50,384 bases of DNA from Jannaschia rubra (GTDB taxonomy: Bacteria > Pseudomonadota > Alphaproteobacteria > Rhodobacterales > Rhodobacteraceae): assembly GCF_001403735.1 (NCBI RefSeq), contig NZ_CXPG01000005.1:1-50384 (forward strand), in the 5' to 3' direction. Below, piece after piece: positions 50,041 to 50,384 of this stretch. A program made the position numbers and the translations under genes. The notes beneath the pieces are model-generated. The model had not been told where the DNA came from, ran no database searches, and saw only the letters and a program-made list of their open reading frames with translations. The stretch's first letter is position 1. Every line of letters starts with the position of its first letter.

Positions 50041-50070
50041 CGGGGGGCCATCGTCCGGGACGGCCCCCCG
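50041..50070 (+). terminator. GC-rich hairpin after wrbA
   Basis: CGGGGGGCC (50041-50049) and GGCCCCCCG (50062-50070) form a perfect 9 bp stem with a twelve-base loop, 12 bases after the wrbA stop. No T-tract follows, as is common for high-GC terminators. Confidence 0.6.
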
Positions 50071-50186
50071 GCGGGTCTCCCGTGCTCCCCTGCGCCGTCA
50101 CCTCGACCCCGCTGCCCTGACCTGCGGTTTTTCCGGCCGGACGGTCTAGGTTGTCTTGTTCCACGCAATCCTTCGAAAGTCCCTCG

Positions 50187-50384
50187 ATGCCCCTGTCGTT
50201 CCGCCTCGCCCTGCCGCTTGCAGCCTGCATCGCCCTGAGCCCCGCCGCCTTGCGGGCGGAGGGGGATCAGGGGCGGGGGGCGATGCGGCAGATCTCGACC
50301 CACATGGGCGAGATGACCATGTCGGCCGAGGCGGGGGACCTTTCGGTCGACGACGCCCTGCGGTTCGAGCCCTACCAGCAGCTC
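50187..50384 (+). CDS. Secreted or periplasmic protein, 3' truncated by window end
   Basis: 66 codons are visible. MPLSFRLALPLAACIALSPAALRA is a clear signal peptide with probable cleavage before EGDQGRG. The mature start is acidic and Met-rich (MRQISTHMGEMTMSAEAGD). Family not recognisable from this fragment. It lies 117 bases past the wrbA hairpin, so it probably has its own promoter. Confidence 0.6.
   Translation, partial: MPLSFRLALPLAACIALSPAALRAEGDQGRGAMRQISTHMGEMTMSAEAGDLSVDDALRFEPYQQL

Noticed and set aside
1-50384. CRISPR arrays, tRNA, rRNA or phage genes
   Set aside because: No regularly spaced repeats, no cloverleaf-like segment and no capsid, portal or integrase-like protein seen anywhere in the window.

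Overview
This 50.4 kb window is very GC-rich and densely coded on both strands. Short intergenic gaps, 1-4 bp start/stop overlaps, a TAXI-type TRAP transporter and an IS5-type transposase remnant together suggest an alphaproteobacterium, probably a Rhodobacterales (roseobacter-group) chromosome. That placement is inferred from gene content; no rRNA or tRNA gene is visible to confirm it.

Region 1 (1-11.5 kb) is mixed. It holds the end of a GNAT acetyltransferase, a cardiolipin synthase, and a leftward set of four genes: glycosyltransferase 2, NodB-type deacetylase, flippase-like membrane protein and a phytoene-desaturase-like FAD oxidoreductase. A secreted tannase/feruloyl-esterase-family protein and an MFS exporter with a C-terminal soluble domain follow.

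Region 2 (10.6-20.7 kb) is a CoA-ester catabolic cluster around an IclR regulator. IclR and a short-chain dehydrogenase read left. Acyl-CoA dehydrogenase, hotdog thioesterase, OB-fold (DUF35-like) protein, SCP2-type thiolase, ADP-forming acyl-CoA synthetase, MaoC-type hydratase, PaaG-like crotonase and a multi-pass membrane protein read right. The set amounts to activation plus a beta-oxidation-like spiral, with an atypical thiolase/OB-fold pair that could be a retro-aldolase.

Region 3 (20.7-33.0 kb) is a second catabolic locus. A LysR regulator and a class III CoA-transferase read left. A nine-gene rightward operon encodes a TAXI TRAP binding protein, fused TRAP permease, class I CoA-transferase A and B, acyl-CoA dehydrogenase, CitE-like lyase, mesaconyl/itaconyl-CoA-hydratase-like protein, nitronate-monooxygenase-like flavoprotein and a second acyl-CoA dehydrogenase. 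Class III CoA-transferase + hydratase + CitE lyase is the logic of itaconate/C5-dicarboxylate degradation to acetyl-CoA and pyruvate.

Region 4 (33.0-48.7 kb) is a glycan/glycoside island: a GT-B glycosyltransferase, two polysaccharide-pyruvyltransferase-family proteins, two small sialyltransferase(GT29)-like proteins, an MsbA-like ABC exporter, an internally deleted IS5-type transposase, a half-length Mfd-like translocase, and a leftward four-gene operon of glycosyltransferases starting with a sucrose-phosphate-synthase/phosphatase-like fusion. A sulfotransferase-like gene lies beside it. One gene (37186-38013) is visibly lower in GC, and the island may have been acquired.

Region 5 (48.7-50.4 kb) returns to housekeeping-type genes: DoxX, WrbA and the start of a secreted protein. 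The most unusual items are the mini-Mfd, the GT29-like/pyruvyltransferase glycan module, the C5-diacid operon and the thiolase/OB-fold pair.
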